Of a DNA stretch of 64,000 bases, positions 46,482 through 55,023 are shown one piece after another (the stretch's first letter is position 1; each line of letters starts with the position of its first letter). A program made the translations under genes and the position numbers. Origin of the DNA: Microbispora hainanensis (GTDB taxonomy: Bacteria > Actinomycetota > Actinomycetes > Streptosporangiales > Streptosporangiaceae); NCBI RefSeq assembly GCF_006874475.1, contig NZ_VIRM01000039.1, positions 16,408-80,407 on the forward strand, in the 5' to 3' direction. Below the pieces are notes generated by a model. That model made no database searches, was not told where the DNA came from, and saw only the letters and a list, made by a program, of their open reading frames with translations.

Positions 46482-49400
46482 GTGATACATCCAACGCAGG
46501 AAACGCCGCCGGGCGCAAGGGCTCACGGGAACGCTCCAGGTCGCGCCTCCGCGGGTCCCGGCGACGGTGACAGCGACGGCTTACCGGACGGATCGGCAGA
46601 CGGATCAGCGGCCGGAGCCGGGGCGCGGGCCGGAGCGCGGGCCGGGGCAGAGACAGGGGCGCAGGCCGTGGGCGTGCGGGTGGACGCGTCGCCGGAGTCG
46701 CCGGAGCCGGCCGGCGCGCCGCCGGCCGAGGCGGTGCTGACGGAGGCGGTGCTGACGGAGGCGGTGCTGACGGAAGCCGAGGCGGCGCTGGCCGAGGTCG
46801 ACCGCGACCCCGTCTCGGGCCTTCCGGCGGCCGAGAGGGCCGCCCGGCGAGCGGCCCGCGCGGGTCACGCGGTGGCGGCGTCCACGGCCGAACGCGCCTG
46901 GGGGCACGCGCTCCTCCACGTGGGCGAGCTCGACAACGCCATCGGACATCTGAGCCGCGCCGCCGCCTGGGGCGCACGGGCCGGCCGCGCCGACCTGACC
47001 GCCGAGGCGCGATACAAGCTCGCCTTCGCGATCCTGCAACGGGGCAGGCCGCAGGCCGCGCTGCGAGAGATCGACGCCGCCCTGCCGGATCTGACCGGCA
47101 TGGCGGCCGCCCGTGCCCGCGCGCAGCGCGCGATCGTGCTGCACGTGATGGGCCGCCTCGACGAGTCGCTGGCCGAGTTCGAGGTGGCGCTGCAGGTGCT
47201 GCGCCGCCACGCCGACCTGCTCGGCGTGCAGCGGATGCTGATCAACCGGGCCCTCGTCCACTCCGACCGGCACGCCTTCGCCGCGGCCGAACGCGACCTG
47301 CTGGAGGCGGAGACGCTGGCACGCGCGCTCGGCCGCCCGCTGACGATCGGCCTGATCGCCAACAACCTCGGGCTCATGGAGACGCTGCGGGGCGACGTGC
47401 CGGCCGCGCTGCGCCACCTCGACCGGGCCGAGCGCATCATCGGCGCGTACGGCGCCCAGCTGGGCACGCTGCACCAGGACCGGGCCGAGCTGCTGCTGTC
47501 GGTGGGGCTGACGGCCGAGGCGAAGGCGGCCGCCGCCCGCGCGGTGGACGCCTACCGCCGTGAGCGCCGTTCGCTCAAGGTGCCCGAGGTGCAGGTGCTG
47601 CTCGCGCAGGCCGAGATCCTGTCCGGCGATCCGGCCGCCGCGCTGGGCCACGCCCGAGCTGCGCTGCGCCGCTTCCGCGCCCAAGGGCGGCGGGAATGGA
47701 CGGAACTGGCCCGGTTGTCCGTGCTGTCCGCCCAGCGCGCCGCCGGTCTCCGGCCGCGCCTCCCGACGGCCGTCATCGACGTCATGGTCGCGACCCTGGA
47801 CGCGGCGGGATGGCCCGCGGCGGCGCTGGACGCCGCGATCGTGGCCGCACAGGTGACCGCCGGGCGCCGCGTCCGGGAGGACGTACGGCGGGATGCCCGC
47901 CCGGACGAGGTATGGCCCGGCCGCTCCGGAGACGCCGGTGACGCGCGGGCGGGAGCGGAGCCGGCCGCCGGACGGCGCTCCCGGACGGCGGACGTGGCCG
48001 CCGACTATCTGAGCCGGGCCGCGGCGGCGACCCGATCCCGGGGACCTGCGCTCGTCCGGGCGCGCGGCTGGTACGCCCGGGCGCTGCAACGGCGGGCCGA
48101 GGGGGACGCGCGCGGCGTGCTCGCCGCCGTACGGACGGGCCTTCGGGTCCTGGACGAGCACGCCTCGGCGATGGGGGCCACCGACCTGCGGGTGCACGCG
48201 GCGGCGCACCGGGCCGACCTGGTGGCGCTGGGACTGGAGGTGGCCTTCGAGGCCGGCCGCCCCGACGGCCTCCTGGAGTGGTCGGAGCGCGCCCGGGCCA
48301 GCCGCCTGCCGGCCGCGCCGGTCCGTCCGCCCGACGACCCGGTGCTGACCGCGCTGCTGGCCCGGCTGCGCTCGGTCACGAGGGATCTGGCCGGTCAGGC
48401 GGCGGCGCCCGCTCCGCTGCTGGCCCGGCAGGCCGACCTGGAACGGCGCGTCCGCGACCACAGCCGCCGGCTCGCCGGCACTCCCGGCAACGCGCCCGCG
48501 GTGCCGGTCACCCCCCGGGACCTCGCCGCCTCGCTCGGTGCGTGGGCGCTCGTCGAGTACGTCCGCCGGGGCGCCGACCTGCACGTGCTCACCGTCGTGG
48601 ACGGCCGCGTGGGCGTCCGCCGGCTCGGGACGACGGCCGAGGCGGCCGACCTGATCGAGCGGCTGACGTTCGCGGTGCGGCGCAATGCGCGCCCGGACGC
48701 CCGGCCCGAGGCGCTGGCCGCGTCCGCCGCGCTGCTGGACGCCGCGGCCGCCCGGCTCGACGCCCTGCTGCTCGGGCCGCCGGCCGAGATCGGCGACCGC
48801 CCGCTCGTGGTGGTGCCCACCGGACCGCTGCACAGCCTGCCGTGGTCCCTCCTGCCGTCCTGCGCGGGACGGCCCGTGACCGTCGCGCCGTCCGCGACGC
48901 TGTGGCACCTCGCCCGGACCCGCCTCGCGCCGGCGAGCGGAGCGGACGGCAACGGCAACGGTGACGGCGGCGCGGGTGTCGCGGCAGGGGGAGGGGTGGT
49001 CGCGGTGGCGGGCCCGCGGCTGCCGGCCGCGGGGCCCGAGGCGGCGGCGGTCGGCGCGATCCACGACGGCACCGTGCTCGCCGGAGCCGCGGCGTCGGTC
49101 GAGGCGGTGTCGGCCGCCCTGTCGCGGGCCGGGCTCGCGCATCTCGCCGCGCACGGTCACCTGTCGGCGGACAACCCGCTGTTCTCCGGCATCGCCCTCG
49201 CCGACGGGCCGCTGATGGCCTACGACGTGGAACGGCTGCCGCGGGTGCCGCACACGCTGGTGCTCGCCGCCTGCGACAGCGGCCGTTCTGTGGTGCGCAC
49301 CGGCGACGAGCTGATGGGCCTCGCCGTGGCGTTCCTCGCCCGCGGCACGTCGCAGCTCGTCGCCTCGGTGCTGCCGATCCCCGACGCGGCGACGACGCCC

Positions 49401-49628
49401 GTCATGGTGGCCTTCCACGAACGGCTGGCCGCCGGGCGCCCGCCCGCCGCCGCTCTCGCCGAGGCCCAGCAGGCCGTACGGGGCGACGACCCGCGGACCG
49501 CCGCGGCGGCGGCCGGCTTCGTGTGCATCGGCGCCGGCGCCGTTCCCGTCCGCAGTCGTGGTCAGCGCCCTGATCGGGTCGCCGGCGGCGAGCGGGGGCC
49601 CGGCACCGTGACGATGTCCACCGGATGA
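46482..49628 (+). CDS. TPR-CHAT protein (caspase-like cysteine protease)
   Basis: Up to 1048 residues. The first roughly 110 are low complexity (Gly/Ala/Asp, then EAVLTEAVLTEAVLTEA repeats), so the real start may be a later GTG. Tetratricopeptide-like helices follow (HALLHVGELDNAIGHLSRAA, AFAILQRGRPQAALREIDAA, VLHVMGRLDESLAEFEVAL). The C-terminal CHAT domain has VVPTGPLHSLPWSLL and the catalytic dyad His891 in HLAAHGHLSADNP and Cys931 in LVLAACDSGRSV. CHAT proteases cleave specific protein partners. It is divergent from the S8-sigma-acidic protein operon across 76 bases, so shared control is likely. Confidence 0.9.
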   Translation: MIHPTQETPPGARAHGNAPGRASAGPGDGDSDGLPDGSADGSAAGAGARAGARAGAETGAQAVGVRVDASPESPEPAGAPPAEAVLTEAVLTEAVLTEAEAALAEVDRDPVSGLPAAERAARRAARAGHAVAASTAERAWGHALLHVGELDNAIGHLSRAAAWGARAGRADLTAEARYKLAFAILQRGRPQAALREIDAALPDLTGMAAARARAQRAIVLHVMGRLDESLAEFEVALQVLRRHADLLGVQRMLINRALVHSDRHAFAAAERDLLEAETLARALGRPLTIGLIANNLGLMETLRGDVPAALRHLDRAERIIGAYGAQLGTLHQDRAELLLSVGLTAEAKAAAARAVDAYRRERRSLKVPEVQVLLAQAEILSGDPAAALGHARAALRRFRAQGRREWTELARLSVLSAQRAAGLRPRLPTAVIDVMVATLDAAGWPAAALDAAIVAAQVTAGRRVREDVRRDARPDEVWPGRSGDAGDARAGAEPAAGRRSRTADVAADYLSRAAAATRSRGPALVRARGWYARALQRRAEGDARGVLAAVRTGLRVLDEHASAMGATDLRVHAAAHRADLVALGLEVAFEAGRPDGLLEWSERARASRLPAAPVRPPDDPVLTALLARLRSVTRDLAGQAAAPAPLLARQADLERRVRDHSRRLAGTPGNAPAVPVTPRDLAASLGAWALVEYVRRGADLHVLTVVDGRVGVRRLGTTAEAADLIERLTFAVRRNARPDARPEALAASAALLDAAAARLDALLLGPPAEIGDRPLVVVPTGPLHSLPWSLLPSCAGRPVTVAPSATLWHLARTRLAPASGADGNGNGDGGAGVAAGGGVVAVAGPRLPAAGPEAAAVGAIHDGTVLAGAAASVEAVSAALSRAGLAHLAAHGHLSADNPLFSGIALADGPLMAYDVERLPRVPHTLVLAACDSGRSVVRTGDELMGLAVAFLARGTSQLVASVLPIPDAATTPVMVAFHERLAAGRPPAAALAEAQQAVRGDDPRTAAAAAGFVCIGAGAVPVRSRGQRPDRVAGGERGPGTVTMSTG

Positions 49629-49644
49629 GGTTAGGCTCACCTAA
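49626..49644. promoter_or_regulatory. IdeR/DtxR iron box
   Basis: TGAGGTTAGGCTCACCTAA matches the 19-base IdeR/DtxR consensus at 17 of 19 positions. It lies 23 bases before the siderophore-interacting gene and overlaps the CHAT stop codon. Iron-replete repression of the downstream gene is expected. Confidence 0.88.
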
Positions 49645-49667
49645 TCAGTCTCACGAAGGGAACGTCC

Positions 49668-50519
49668 ATGGCGACGACCGAACCGGCGCGGCGCGCACCC
49701 CGGGCGACCACCGGCGTGGTGGAGCGCACCGAGCGGCTGACCCCGCACATGATCCGGGTGGTGCTCGGCGGTGAGGGACTCGCCGGTTTCGAGGCGGGCG
49801 AGTTCACCGACCACTACGTGAAGCTGCTGTTCCCGCTGCCGGGAGTGGCCTATCCGGAGCCGTTCGACATGGCGGTGATCCGTGCCGAGATGCCGCGCGA
49901 CCAGTGGCCGAGGACCCGGACGTACACGGTGCGGGCCTGGGACCCGCAGGCGCGGGAGCTGACCATCGACTTCGTCTATCACGGGGACGAGGGACTGGCC
50001 GGGCCCTGGGCGCTGCGGGCCCGGCCGGGTGACGAGATCCGCTTCCTGGGCCCCGGCGGGGCGTACGCGCCGAGCGCGGAGGCCGGCTGGCACCTGCTGG
50101 CCGGGGACGAGAGCGCGCTCCCGGCGATCGGCGCCGCACTGGAGCGGCTCCCCGCGGGGGCGCCGGCCCGGGTGTTCGTGGAGGTCGAGGGCCCGGAGGA
50201 GGAGCAGAAGCTGCAGACGGAGGGCGACGCGGAGATCGTGTGGCTGCACCGCCGCGGCGCGCAGGTGGGCGAGGCGCTGGTGCGGGCGGTGCGGGAGCTG
50301 GAGTTCCCCGAGGGCGTCGTGCACGCCTTCGTCCACGGCGAGGCGAACTTCGTCAAGGAACTGCGCCGATATCTGCGGGTGGAACGCGGCCTGCCGCTGG
50401 AGCGCTTGTCGATCTCCGGCTACTGGCGGCGGGGCCGTGACGAGGACGGCTGGCAGTCCTCCAAGCGGGAGTGGAACCGCGGCATCGAGGAAGAGGAGTC
50501 CGCCGCCCTCGGCGGCTGA
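49668..50519 (+). CDS. siderophore-interacting protein (ferric reductase)
   Basis: A 283-residue cytoplasmic flavoprotein of the SIP/ViuB family that releases iron from ferric siderophores. FAD-binding domain: RVVLGGEGLAGF, then RTRTYTVRAWD. The SIP domain follows with LLAGDESALPAIGAALERL and the C-terminal GYWRRGRDEDGW. The charged C-terminal tail (EWNRGIEEEESAAL) is family-typical. It is controlled by the iron box just upstream. No siderophore transporter or synthetase genes flank it. Confidence 0.95.
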   Translation: MATTEPARRAPRATTGVVERTERLTPHMIRVVLGGEGLAGFEAGEFTDHYVKLLFPLPGVAYPEPFDMAVIRAEMPRDQWPRTRTYTVRAWDPQARELTIDFVYHGDEGLAGPWALRARPGDEIRFLGPGGAYAPSAEAGWHLLAGDESALPAIGAALERLPAGAPARVFVEVEGPEEEQKLQTEGDAEIVWLHRRGAQVGEALVRAVRELEFPEGVVHAFVHGEANFVKELRRYLRVERGLPLERLSISGYWRRGRDEDGWQSSKREWNRGIEEEESAALGG

Positions 50520-50774
50520 CACCGGACGGCCCCGGGTCGGGCGGCGGACCTGCGTCCGTGCGGGCTCCGTCGGGAAGCACGCGCACGTGGACGCCGCGCT
50601 CGGAGCCGGTCGGGCAGGCCGGGCAGCCCGCCAGGACGGCGGCGCCGCGCACGATCGCCTCCCGCCCCGCCCGCGTCTCCACCAGCCGGTCGAAGTAGGC
50701 GATGACCTGCACCGCCGCCCCGCCGCCCCGGCGTCCGGGTCGAGCGCCGACAGCCGTCCGACAAGGTCGCGCAT
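50520..50774 (-). pseudogene. decayed N-terminal fragment of a PucR-type HTH regulator
   Basis: MRDLVGRLSALDPDAGAA reads in one frame from ATG 50774. The text continues in another frame as VQVIAYFDRLVETRAG and IVRGAAVLAGCPA and then VRVLPDG. This is the N-terminal part of actinomycete PucR-like regulators, shifted by one base in a GGGGCGGCGG run and cut off where the siderophore-interacting gene ends. The C-terminal HTH is missing. It lies between convergent genes. Confidence 0.7.
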
Positions 50775-50792
50775 CCGGTGCCCCCGGCCGGG

Positions 50793-51848
50793 TCAGCTGC
50801 CGAGGACGCGGCGCAGCCAGCGCAGGCGGGCGGCTCGGGCGTCCTGCGAGACGGCCGCCTGCGGGGCCATCATGTCGAAGCCGTGGAACCCGCCCGGCCA
50901 CACGTGCAGCTCGGCGCTGCCCCCCGCCCGCCAGATGGCGCCCGCGTACGCGACGTCCTCGTCGCGGAAGGTCTCGGCCGAGCCGACGTCGACGAAGGCG
51001 GGCGGCAGCCCGGACAGGTCGGTGGCGCGGGCCGGGGCCGCGTACGGGGAGACGCCGGGGCCGCCGCGGGCGGCGCCGAGCAGAGCGTTCCAGCCGGTCT
51101 CGTTCGCGGTGCGGTCCCAGACGCCGAGCCCGGCCATCTGGTGCGACGACGGGGTGTCGTTGCGGTCGTCGAGCATGGGGCACATGAGCATCTGGCCCGC
51201 CAGGGCGGGACCGCCGCGGTCGCGGGCCATGAGCGCCAGCGCCGCGGCCAGCCCGCCGCCGGCGCTCGCCCCGGCGACGATGATCCGTTCCGGGTCGATG
51301 CCCAGCTCGGCGGCGTGAGCGGCGGTCCACACGAGACCCGCGTAGCAGTCCTCGATCGGTGCCGGGTGGGGGTGCTCCGGCGCCAGCCGGTATTCCACCG
51401 ACACGACGACGAGCTGGAGCTCCTGAGCCCAGTCGAGCACGCCGTCCACGCCCACGCGGTTGTCGCCGACGATCATCCCGCCGCCGTGCGTGTGGTAGAT
51501 CGCGGCGAGCGGGGCGGTGGCGCCCGCCGGGCGGCAGACGAGCAGAGAGACGTCGGGAGCGCCGGGCGGGCCGGGCACCGCCCGCTCCTCCACCTCGAAG
51601 GCGCCGTCGCGGGTGAGCGCCTCGTCGGGCAGGCTGGGGCCGTTCGCCGTCGCCGCCCGTATGAGCGGGATCATGTCCGGGGTCAGCGACGACGGCATGG
51701 ACTCGCCCAGCACGGCGAGGGCCGCGGCCAGCTCCGGGTCGAAGGGCGGTGGGGTGGCGGCCGAGGGCAGGGTGTTGCTCAATGGGGCTCCCATATCGTG
51801 GAGGTCGCCTGCGACCAACTGGTCCGTGCTCACCATCGTGGAAAACAC
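50793..51848 (-). CDS. alpha/beta hydrolase, hormone-sensitive-lipase-like esterase
   Basis: Up to 351 residues. Oxyanion motif HGGG (in YHTHGGGMIVGD), nucleophile Ser in VAGASAGGGLAAAL, acid Asp near DVGSAETFRDED and catalytic His in WPGGFHGFDMM, all as in the HSL (family IV) esterases. No signal peptide. GTG 51848 is the longest start; ATG 51794 (MGAPLSN) is as plausible. It probably cleaves short-chain esters. Monocistronic or nearly so. Confidence 0.9.
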   Translation of the reverse strand: MFSTMVSTDQLVAGDLHDMGAPLSNTLPSAATPPPFDPELAAALAVLGESMPSSLTPDMIPLIRAATANGPSLPDEALTRDGAFEVEERAVPGPPGAPDVSLLVCRPAGATAPLAAIYHTHGGGMIVGDNRVGVDGVLDWAQELQLVVVSVEYRLAPEHPHPAPIEDCYAGLVWTAAHAAELGIDPERIIVAGASAGGGLAAALALMARDRGGPALAGQMLMCPMLDDRNDTPSSHQMAGLGVWDRTANETGWNALLGAARGGPGVSPYAAPARATDLSGLPPAFVDVGSAETFRDEDVAYAGAIWRAGGSAELHVWPGGFHGFDMMAPQAAVSQDARAARLRWLRRVLGS

Positions 51849-52005
51849 GGGTGCGACGATCCAGCGCCACGCGGCGGAGACTACCCCCGTACGGCGGGTG
51901 CCTCGACAGGGGCTGAGCGGCGTGAGCGGGTTTTAGATCCGCGTTACGCGCCCGCGGCTATGGTGACCCGCGACGACGTCTCGGGGAGCGGTCTCGGGAG
52001 TGCCC

Positions 52006-52383
52006 ATGTCACAGCGAAAGGTGAAGCGCGTGCGCGCCGCCATGCGGCGCGAGGAAGCCAGGCGGCGCGAGGAGCGCAGGCGGCTGAGGCGCAAGATCAT
52101 GTATGCGGCCGCCGGGGTGGTGGCGGTGGTGGCCGTCGCGACGGGAGTGCTGGTGTTCGTCTCCTCCGGACCGCCGGACACGGCGACGCCGGTCGCGAAC
52201 GCCTCGCCGCAACCGTCCTCTTCGGCCACGAGCTCGGCCACAGGATCGGCCACAGGATCGGCCACAGGATCGGCCACGTCAGCGGCCACGAGCTCGGCCA
52301 CGCCATCGGGGTCCGCGTCCCCTGAGCCGGCCGCGTCGGCGTCCGGCGGCGCCTCACCCAAGGCGACCGCGTCCGGCCGATGA
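52006..52383 (+). CDS. small single-pass membrane protein with Ser/Ala/Thr repeat tail
   Basis: A 125-residue protein from ATG 52006 with GGGAG 5 bases upstream. A strongly basic N-terminus (KRVRAAMRREEARRREERRR) precedes one membrane helix (YAAAGVVAVVAVATGVLVFV). The rest is an extracellular Ser/Thr/Ala/Pro tail with SATGSATGSATG from 12-base DNA repeats. Probably inserted with the basic end inside. No known function; tails like this are common in actinomycete wall-spanning proteins. Confidence 0.72.
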   Translation: MSQRKVKRVRAAMRREEARRREERRRLRRKIMYAAAGVVAVVAVATGVLVFVSSGPPDTATPVANASPQPSSSATSSATGSATGSATGSATSAATSSATPSGSASPEPAASASGGASPKATASGR

Positions 52384-52424
52384 CCCGGGCCGGAGCGCCC
52401 GGTCCGGCCCGCTGACGGCGGGCC

Positions 52425-52506
52425 GGATTCACCAGGGCGTGACCGGGAGCCGGGCGGGGATTCACCGGGGCGTGACCGGGAGCCGGGCGGGGATTCACCG
52501 GGGCAG
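52425..52506. repeat. 33-base tandem repeat
   Basis: Two nearly identical 33-base units (52425-52457, 52458-52490; GGATTCACC...GAGCCGGGCGG) and half of a third (52491-52506), in the 223-base gap between the small membrane protein and the LuxR-type gene. No other feature was seen in the gap. Confidence 0.85.
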
Positions 52507-52606
52507 GGCCCGGCGGGGCGGCCCGCCTCCTCCCACCTGTACGCGCGCGGCGGCAGCGCCGGGCTGTGGGTCCGCCCCTCCCCGCTCGTACGTGGACGGG
52601 CGCGGC

Positions 52607-52858
52607 CTATCCGACGACGCCGGAGACGCTGGGCGGCCAGATGCCGACGTTCAGGAGCCGGTGCGCGTAGAAGTAGGCCACGAGCTGACTGCGGTTGCTG
52701 CAGGCGAACTGGACGAGCAGCTTGCTGATGCGCTCCGCCACCGTGTAGCGGCTGAGGTGCATCTCGCGGGCGATCCTCGTCGTGGTGTAGCCCCTCGCCA
52801 GCATGACGATCAGCCACCTGTCGCGATCATTAATCAGGCCGTCGGAAGCAAGGTCCAT
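52607..52858 (-). CDS. small LuxR-type HTH protein, candidate cluster regulator
   Basis: An 83-residue protein consisting almost only of a LuxR/GerE-type helix-turn-helix: LIVMLARGYTTTRIAREMHL, then SRYTVAERISKLLVQFACSN and RSQLVAYFYAHRLL. It has no receiver or ATPase domain, so it resembles stand-alone GerE-size activators. It is divergent from the ABC transporter arm of the biosynthetic cluster and lies beside the repeated promoter block at 53000, which makes it the best local candidate for controlling that promoter. Confidence 0.82.
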   Translation of the reverse strand: MDLASDGLINDRDRWLIVMLARGYTTTRIAREMHLSRYTVAERISKLLVQFACSNRSQLVAYFYAHRLLNVGIWPPSVSGVVG

Positions 52859-52999
52859 GTGCAGTCCCGGGTCGGATCGCCGTTCGACTGAAGGGAGCCT
52901 GGTGGGTGTCCCTTTTGCGGCGACCCTAGAAAGGGCCGCTTAACGATCGGTATGGCCGGACCATGGCCGCGGTTATGGCCCTTCCGGCCGTGCCGACAG

Positions 53000-53049
53000 C
53001 CCACGTTTGTGGGGTTGTGTTACCTGCTCGTCCCCGGCTCATACTCGAC
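53000..53049 (+). promoter_or_regulatory. cluster promoter, rightward arm
   Basis: CCCACGTTTGTGGGGTTGT at 53000-53018 contains the dyad CCCAC-GTTT-GTGGG. CATACTCGAC lies at 53040-53049. The same two blocks, at the same 40-base offset, precede the candidate precursor on the opposite strand at the window end. Over 70 bases the two regions agree at 55. CATACT may be the -10 element, with the dyad acting as an activator site near -40. The ABC gene starts 95 bases downstream. Confidence 0.8.
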
Positions 53050-53144
53050 CTGCGACGCGTTCCGGTCAGCCGGGGACGAGCGGAGAGCCGCTCACATCGC
53101 TCAGGAGCACACCGACAGCGGGAGGGCGAAGTGAAGGGCAGGCT

Positions 53145-54086
53145 GTGTTGAGAGATGTCGTGACGGCCGTGGGGCTCACCAAACGCTATCGGGGCAGCGA
53201 GAGACCGGCCGTGGACGGCGTCTCCTTCGAGATCGCCGAGGGGGAGACCGTCGGACTCCTGGGCCCCAACGGCGCCGGCAAGACGACACTGATCAAGATG
53301 ATCTGCGGAGTCACCACCCCGACCTCCGGTGAGATCCGGGTCTTCGACGCCGATCCGGTGCGCCAGCCCGTCCTCGCGAAGAGCGGCATCGGGGCGATGC
53401 ACCAGACCGGTCCCTTCGACATGATGCTGCCGGCGCTCGACAACCTGCGGATCGCCGCCCGGTTCCGCGGGCTGCGGTGGCGCGACGTACGGCCGTGGGC
53501 CATGGAAGTGGCGGACTTCCTCGGCCTCACCGGTGCGATGCAGCGCCTGGTCTTCCAGATGTCGGGCGGTCAGCGGCAGCGGTTGCAGCTGGTGCGTGCG
53601 CTGCTCACCATTCCCCAGCTGCTCATCCTCGACGAGCCCTCCGCCGGCCTGGACGTCGCGGGACGGCGGCAGGTCGAGCGCTTCGTGACCTGGCTGCGCG
53701 AGGAGCACGGCGTGACCGTGCTGTGGACCAGCCACCACATCGACGAGCTGGAGCGCAACAGCCAGCGCGTCCTGGTCGTGGACCGCGGGAAGGTGCTGCG
53801 CTTCGCCAAGCCGCGCGAACTCGTGGAGGAGTTCGGCAGCACCCACCTGCTGGTGACCGTCGAGGACCCCGCCTCCGGCGTACTCGTGGCCGCCTGGGCG
53901 GAGTCCGCCGGGCTGCGGGCCAAGGCCGAGGACGACGAGGTGCGCATCGACGACGCGAACGCGCGCGACGTGCTGCCGGAACTGTCCCGACACTGCCAGG
54001 ACCACGCGATCGCGATCACCGGAGTGTCGACCGCCGTGGACTCGCTTGAGGAGGTCTTCCTCCGGATGACCGGGAACGAGGGGTGA
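53145..54086 (+). CDS. ABC transporter ATPase (DrrA-like)
   Basis: A 313-residue ATPase. Walker A GPNGAGKT, Q loop MHQTGP, signature MSGGQRQR, Walker B LLILDEPSAGLD and the switch His in TSHHIDE are all present. The C-terminal extension is typical of DrrA/NodI-type drug exporters (DSLEEVFLRMTG). GTG 53145 is used, but TTG 53148 or GTG 53160 is possible. First gene of the rightward arm, pairing with the next permease. It probably exports the mature peptide product and may give self-protection. Confidence 0.92.
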   Translation: MLRDVVTAVGLTKRYRGSERPAVDGVSFEIAEGETVGLLGPNGAGKTTLIKMICGVTTPTSGEIRVFDADPVRQPVLAKSGIGAMHQTGPFDMMLPALDNLRIAARFRGLRWRDVRPWAMEVADFLGLTGAMQRLVFQMSGGQRQRLQLVRALLTIPQLLILDEPSAGLDVAGRRQVERFVTWLREEHGVTVLWTSHHIDELERNSQRVLVVDRGKVLRFAKPRELVEEFGSTHLLVTVEDPASGVLVAAWAESAGLRAKAEDDEVRIDDANARDVLPELSRHCQDHAIAITGVSTAVDSLEEVFLRMTGNEG

Positions 54087-54901
54087 CGATGGCCGCCGGG
54101 CTGCACTTCCACACCGCGCCCCCCGCCCGCACCGCGAGGGCGACCGACCTGTCCGCGGTGCTCTATCGGGAGTACGCGCTGCTCGCCCGCAACCGGGTCT
54201 ACCTCATCCTCGGCCTGACGCCGATGCTGGTGTACCTGCTGCTGGTGAACACCTCGCTGAGCAACCTCATCAGAGTCGTCGACTACAAGGGCGTCAGCGT
54301 CGGGTTCGCGGTCTTCCTGCTCCCCATGACGCTGGCGATGTCGGTCGTCAGCGCGGCGGGCACGTCCGCCATGGCGGTGTTCCAGGAGGAGATGAGCGGG
54401 GTGGCCACGCAGTTGTGGTCATATCCCATGCGCAGGTCGCGTTTCCTGCTCGGCAAGATGATCGCCGGAGTGTCGCTCGTGCTGGGGCAGACCCTGCTGG
54501 GCCTCGCCGTCGCGGCGATCATGTTCGACCTCCCGTTCGGCGCGGAGAACTGGCTCGGGCTGCTGACGGCCCTCACGCTGTCGGCCCTGGCGCTCAACGG
54601 GCTCTACCTGGCGGCGGCGATCACGATCACGGACTACCAGGCGTTCATGGTGCTGTCGAACGTGTCGATGCCCGTTCTCGTCTTCAGCGCCCCCTCGATG
54701 TACACCACCGAGAGCATGCCCACCGTGCTGCAGTGGGTCTCCGTGGTCAACCCGCTGACGTACGCGATCAACGGCATGCGGGACGGCGCCGTCTTCGGTT
54801 TCGGCGAGGCATGGACCGACCTGCTCGTGCTGGCGGTCATGGCGGTCGTCGGCTACGCCGTGGGCGGCCGGGCCCTGCTCAACCGCGCCGGCAACATCTG
54901 A
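54083..54901 (+). CDS. ABC-2 type transporter permease
   Basis: A 272-residue permease with six membrane helices, starting in a GTGA overlap with the ATPase gene. The N-terminal cytosolic helix (DLSAVLYREYALLARNRVYL) and the late VVNPLTYAINGMRDG segment are typical of ABC-2 exporters. It forms the channel for the ATPase upstream. A 122-base gap of GC-rich GCCTCACCTCGG-type short repeats separates it from the ycaO gene. Confidence 0.92.
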   Translation: MTMAAGLHFHTAPPARTARATDLSAVLYREYALLARNRVYLILGLTPMLVYLLLVNTSLSNLIRVVDYKGVSVGFAVFLLPMTLAMSVVSAAGTSAMAVFQEEMSGVATQLWSYPMRRSRFLLGKMIAGVSLVLGQTLLGLAVAAIMFDLPFGAENWLGLLTALTLSALALNGLYLAAAITITDYQAFMVLSNVSMPVLVFSAPSMYTTESMPTVLQWVSVVNPLTYAINGMRDGAVFGFGEAWTDLLVLAVMAVVGYAVGGRALLNRAGNI

Positions 54902-55023
54902 GCCCACCCGCCGGCCCGGCCGGCCCGAGCGCCCACACCGGCCGGCCCGATCCGGCGCCTCACCTGGGCGCTTCACCTCGGCGCCTCACCTCGGTGCCTC
55001 ACCTCCAACAGGGCAAGGGGACG

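Noticed and set aside
46436..46484. ECF promoter (GGAAC ... CGT) upstream of the CHAT gene
   Set aside because: GGAAC occurs at 46441 and 46462, but the spacing to a CGT is 14 bases at best, shorter than normal, and it would place transcription inside the listed start.
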